Program-made: the position numbers and the translations under genes | Shown here: piece after piece, positions 61,901 through 64,000 of the stretch | Layout: every line of letters begins with the position of its first letter | How positions within the stretch are numbered: position 1 is the first letter of the stretch | Origin: Corbicula japonica | Lineage: Eukaryota; Mollusca; Bivalvia; Venerida; Cyrenidae | Direction of reading: 5' to 3' | DNA length: 64,000 nt | Assembly: GCA_038501625.1 (NCBI GenBank) | Contig: JAZAYU010000052.1 | Span: 2,757,955 to 2,821,954, forward strand | Notes under the pieces: generated by a model | The model's input: only the letters and a program-made list of their open reading frames with translations | What the model was told of the DNA's origin: nothing | The model's database searches: none

Positions 61901-63784
61901 CATTTTCACCTGTAGGAATTTTTGTATGACTAAAGCATGTCACGATATGTTTGAATTGCTATGGCAACAAACCGAGTTTTAAATTTATTTATATTTGCCT
62001 GATGTTCTGAAGAAGAAACAACGGCGGCAAAAAAAAAACTCAAAACGAAACGTTCTACATTTAATTTACAAAATTAATGTATACTGTATCACAATTATAC
62101 TTTTTCTAGCATAGGTAAGCATTTTTATCAACTTGTGCTCTATTTATCGTGTGTTTTAACGATGAAAATATGTTTTGGGTGTTGATAAAGAGGATTTTGA
62201 TACATAGCATTACAATCTGCCGCAAGAGATGCCACTTTTATTATCTATATTATTTTAAGCCTCATACGTTGTTAATATTATAATAAATTTAATAGAAAAG
62301 CACTATACTTACGAATGATAGCCATCCAGCTATAGTGAGTGTTTGACTTTTTATATTCTGTTGAAGATAAAAAGTGTTATATCAAGTGGTGAACAATGAA
62401 TATCAAAAAACATAGCAACACTTATAATTCACACCATCCTTACACACTCAAGTTAGTAAAGAGAATAGAGTTTAAGGTTATACAAACAATATCAAGTAGA
62501 CACTTCATACAAATCGATGAAAAAGGAACTTTTCAGGCAACCGACAACTAACAAAATATTACAGACACGGTTTAATTGGGCCAGTTCATAGGCAGTAATG
62601 GATGTGCATATCAAGCCAAAACAACAACATAACAACCAACATTATCGTGAAAATAAATGCTAACCAACAATTTAAATATTAAATATTCATAGTTTTGATA
62701 AAATTTCTCAATGTAAACTTCATAAAACGGTTTTCGAAAGTCAATTAACACACGGCATATTCTTTATTTAAACTCATTATATTTAAATCGATAATTGAAT
62801 AACTTAAATTATAATTACATAATTACATATACACGTGAACAAGTTAGAATTATCAATATTGTGTTAAACTGAAATAAAAAACCCGGAAAAAGTCCATATT
62901 AAGATCTTATGGTTTTGGGTCGTAACACAAAATAGACTCATTGCCACTTACAAGCCTCATGTGATAGGATGTGATAGGATGTCCAATCTGCACTGGCAAA
63001 TTACATAAGTTGATGTATTTAAGTTAAACTTATAAATAAAAACTTAATTATAAACAAGGTTAAAACGAACGGTTAGACAATGCAATTAAAAGCACTTACC
63101 AAGGAATCTATTGCAAGAATATTCAGCCCTACTTTAACATCTGTTTGGCTTTTAGGCCTGGAAATAGGGTCATATGATGCCGCGAGTACCGTCTCTTTCC
63201 GAATTTCTGTTTCCATGCTGGCAGTGGATAATGCTTGCAACCCTGTTAAAAAGTATATGCATTCTAAATGCATTCCTGATGACTTTTATTATCAATTTTT
63301 AATTGTTTACGCTGACCTTAAGTTAGTGAAGTATACCTTCTTTGAAAGTCGTTGGGTTCTCTATGTTACTGGTTTGTTTGGGGAAGATATAATACTAAAA
63401 TGGTAATTAGTAATACTCATTTTTTGTAACTTGTAGACCCTGCAACATTTGACAAAATACGAACGGACCCAAGTATTTAATATAAGTACATATAAAATAA
63501 TTGTCTAATTTTCCTAGTTTCACGCACCACAAAAAAGGGCGCGCTTCGGGAAAAGGGTCATTAGAACTACGTTCTATCCAAAAATACTAACAACTTATTT
63601 AAAAGTACCAAGAAATATTAGCGAAGGAACCATTTCCGTGGCGTGCCCCACTGATCGTACAACAAACTCTAAAATTGTTTTTAATTGAACCGCAAAATAA
63701 CAACTAATTAATGTTTTATGAATACTTACATGTACCTTTGGAATATGTTAGAACAATAAGTAATCTCATTAGAGTAGTCCTCAT
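52990..63784 (-). CDS. Nicotinic-type Cys-loop receptor subunit, 9 exons
   Basis: Exons: 63784-63736, 63242-63100, 62357-62313, 61586-61477, 60876-60771, 56760-56636, 54957-54842, 54004-53804 and 53444-52990. All are GT-AG, all phases agree, and the total is 1350 bases (449 aa). Exons 3 (45 bases) and 4 (110 bases) have the sizes I associate with nicotinic receptor genes. Domains in order: signal peptide MRTTLMRLLIVLTYS; a ligand-binding domain with YDPISRPKSQTDVKVGL, GWLSFEWEDPRLAW and WKPEVIV; the Cys-loop HCEVDITYYPYDEQKC (13 residues between cysteines); loop B SWTY; M1 NVMMPIILTSLLVVLVFVVP; M2 GEKLSYVLTVFLSLAVLLTI; M3 starting LYLGVVLVLAASG; a short cytoplasmic loop; and M4 in the last exon. 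Glu at -1' of M2 predicts a cation channel. The vicinal cysteine pair of alpha subunits is missing in loop C, so this is a non-alpha-type or divergent subunit. It forms pentamers in the plasma membrane. Confidence 0.95.
53525..53690 (+). repeat. Dispersed repeat, GATATGCATATTTCAC family, diverged
   Basis: 'ttggttgttctctttttcgtt' ... 'acccatgctctactttcctt' ... 'tatggctctgttgggagtat' keep the family order, but the terminal 'atgcatatttcac' is degraded. It lies in the last intron of the receptor. Confidence 0.5.
55345..55500 (+). repeat. tRNA-Leu-like SINE fragment
   Basis: 'ggggcagatcgccggatttcag' and 'tgtgggttccaaactctacc' resemble the D-arm to anticodon and T-arm regions of a leucine tRNA, including a B-box-like GGTTCCAAACT. 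It is degenerate and lies in a receptor intron on the opposite strand. Confidence 0.4.
55995..56626. repeat. Recent 316-bp tandem duplication
   Basis: Bases 55995-56310 and 56311-56626 are two copies in direct order. They differ at only a handful of positions, such as 'cctgcagttttatg' versus 'ccttcagtttaatg' and 'actaacaaaagg' versus 'actaacagaagg'. The second copy stops nine bases before receptor exon 6 (56636), so the duplicated unit ends inside the splice-donor side of the intron. A related diverged sequence ('gatgaaaagggaacttgg') occurs at 55895 and again at 62517. Confidence 0.9.
57120..57245. repeat. Irregular 'ctactaataactttata' minisatellite
   Basis: Variants of 'actactaataac(ttt)ata' recur about five times over 125 bases in the receptor intron between exons 5 and 6. 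Confidence 0.55.
58507..59545. repeat. Satellite-like array, 321-bp higher-order unit
   Basis: 58507-58827 and 58828-59148 are almost identical 321-bp units. Each unit consists of two diverged ~160-bp subunits, each with 'gtcgtaaacaacaatg', 'gatattttaactacaactg' and 'gttactacgtacc' landmarks. Further, more diverged subunits follow to about 59545. The array lies in the receptor intron between exons 5 and 6. Confidence 0.9.
60475..60607. repeat. Low-complexity 'taacgtaacataaca' tract
   Basis: Short words such as 'gtaatgttacgtaacgtaac' and 'ataacataacataa' run over 130 bases. It lies 160 bases from receptor exon 5. Confidence 0.6.
61626..62062. repeat. Direct repeat pair, ~75 bp, 360 bp apart
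   Basis: 'ctgatgttctgaaagaaaaa' ... 'aaacgttctacatt' at 61635-61703 recurs at 61998-62062 as 'ctgatgttctgaagaagaaa' ... 'aaacgttctacatt'. It lies in receptor intron 3. Confidence 0.7.
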
Positions 63785-64000
63785 CTTTCTTCACAGTCGC
63801 TAACTAAATATGTTGACCAATTTAACATTAACTTTAATGTGTCAATCTGTCTTCACAGCTAAAAAGAATAAAAATTCGCATTTATTATACGTTCCCTTGC
63901 CCAATGAGTGTAAACACTGTATTGAAAAAAATGAGAAGAACGATGAACTAATCGAATTGTAATTAGTTTGTATCGATGGGTTGCCGCTACATAAAGCTTA
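63785..64000. other. 5' flank of the receptor gene
   Basis: Upstream of the receptor ATG at 63784 on the minus strand. It probably holds 5' untranslated sequence and the promoter. No specific element could be assigned. Confidence 0.4.

Overview
This is eukaryotic, AT-rich, intron-rich DNA. The host genes have small exons with GT-AG junctions and kilobase introns filled with young and old transposable-element debris. The gene set (a STEEP1 orthologue, a Cys-loop receptor subunit, a secreted single-domain C-type lectin and a SEFIR/IL-17-receptor-like gene) together with the repeat style points to a lophotrochozoan, most likely a bivalve mollusc. The species is inferred, not shown. A 500-base run of N (1075-1574) is an assembly gap.

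Layout. 1-9 kb: gap, a short tandem array, and two phase-compatible plus-strand exons, one with a transmembrane segment (ending at 3539) and one with a SEFIR-like domain (8215-8939). They are separated by an intron that carries a 1.2-kb giant hairpin element (6406-7596). 9-12.8 kb: no gene seen. 12.8-24.8 kb: a 12-kb composite bounded by TA-flanked, pogo/Tigger-like terminal inverted repeats with long inner arms. It contains a decayed two-ORF LINE (about 17.86-23.22 kb), which is itself interrupted by a hairpin-bearing insertion. 25-33 kb: dense MITE copies, a four-copy exon-like tandem array and the frameshifted relic of an unnamed repeat-borne protein family. 33.3-41.7 kb, minus strand: a complete seven-exon STEEP1 gene (213 codons plus stop) whose intron 1 holds a hAT transposase relic. 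42-44.4 kb: a 2.4-kb foldback element. 44.6-46.5 kb: two long copies of a dispersed repeat. 47.5-49.6 kb, minus strand: a complete four-exon C-type lectin (151 aa). 49.9-52.9 kb: minisatellite and nothing else recognised. 53.0-63.8 kb, minus strand: a complete nine-exon nicotinic-receptor-like subunit (449 aa), whose introns carry a 321-bp higher-order tandem repeat and a recent 316-bp tandem duplication.

The host genes do not form an operon-like unit. Three of them (STEEP1, C-type lectin, SEFIR gene) belong to families linked to innate immunity, but their adjacency may be chance. The three multi-exon gene models were built by hand. In each, every junction is GT-AG, every phase agrees across the splice, and the summed coding length is a multiple of three.
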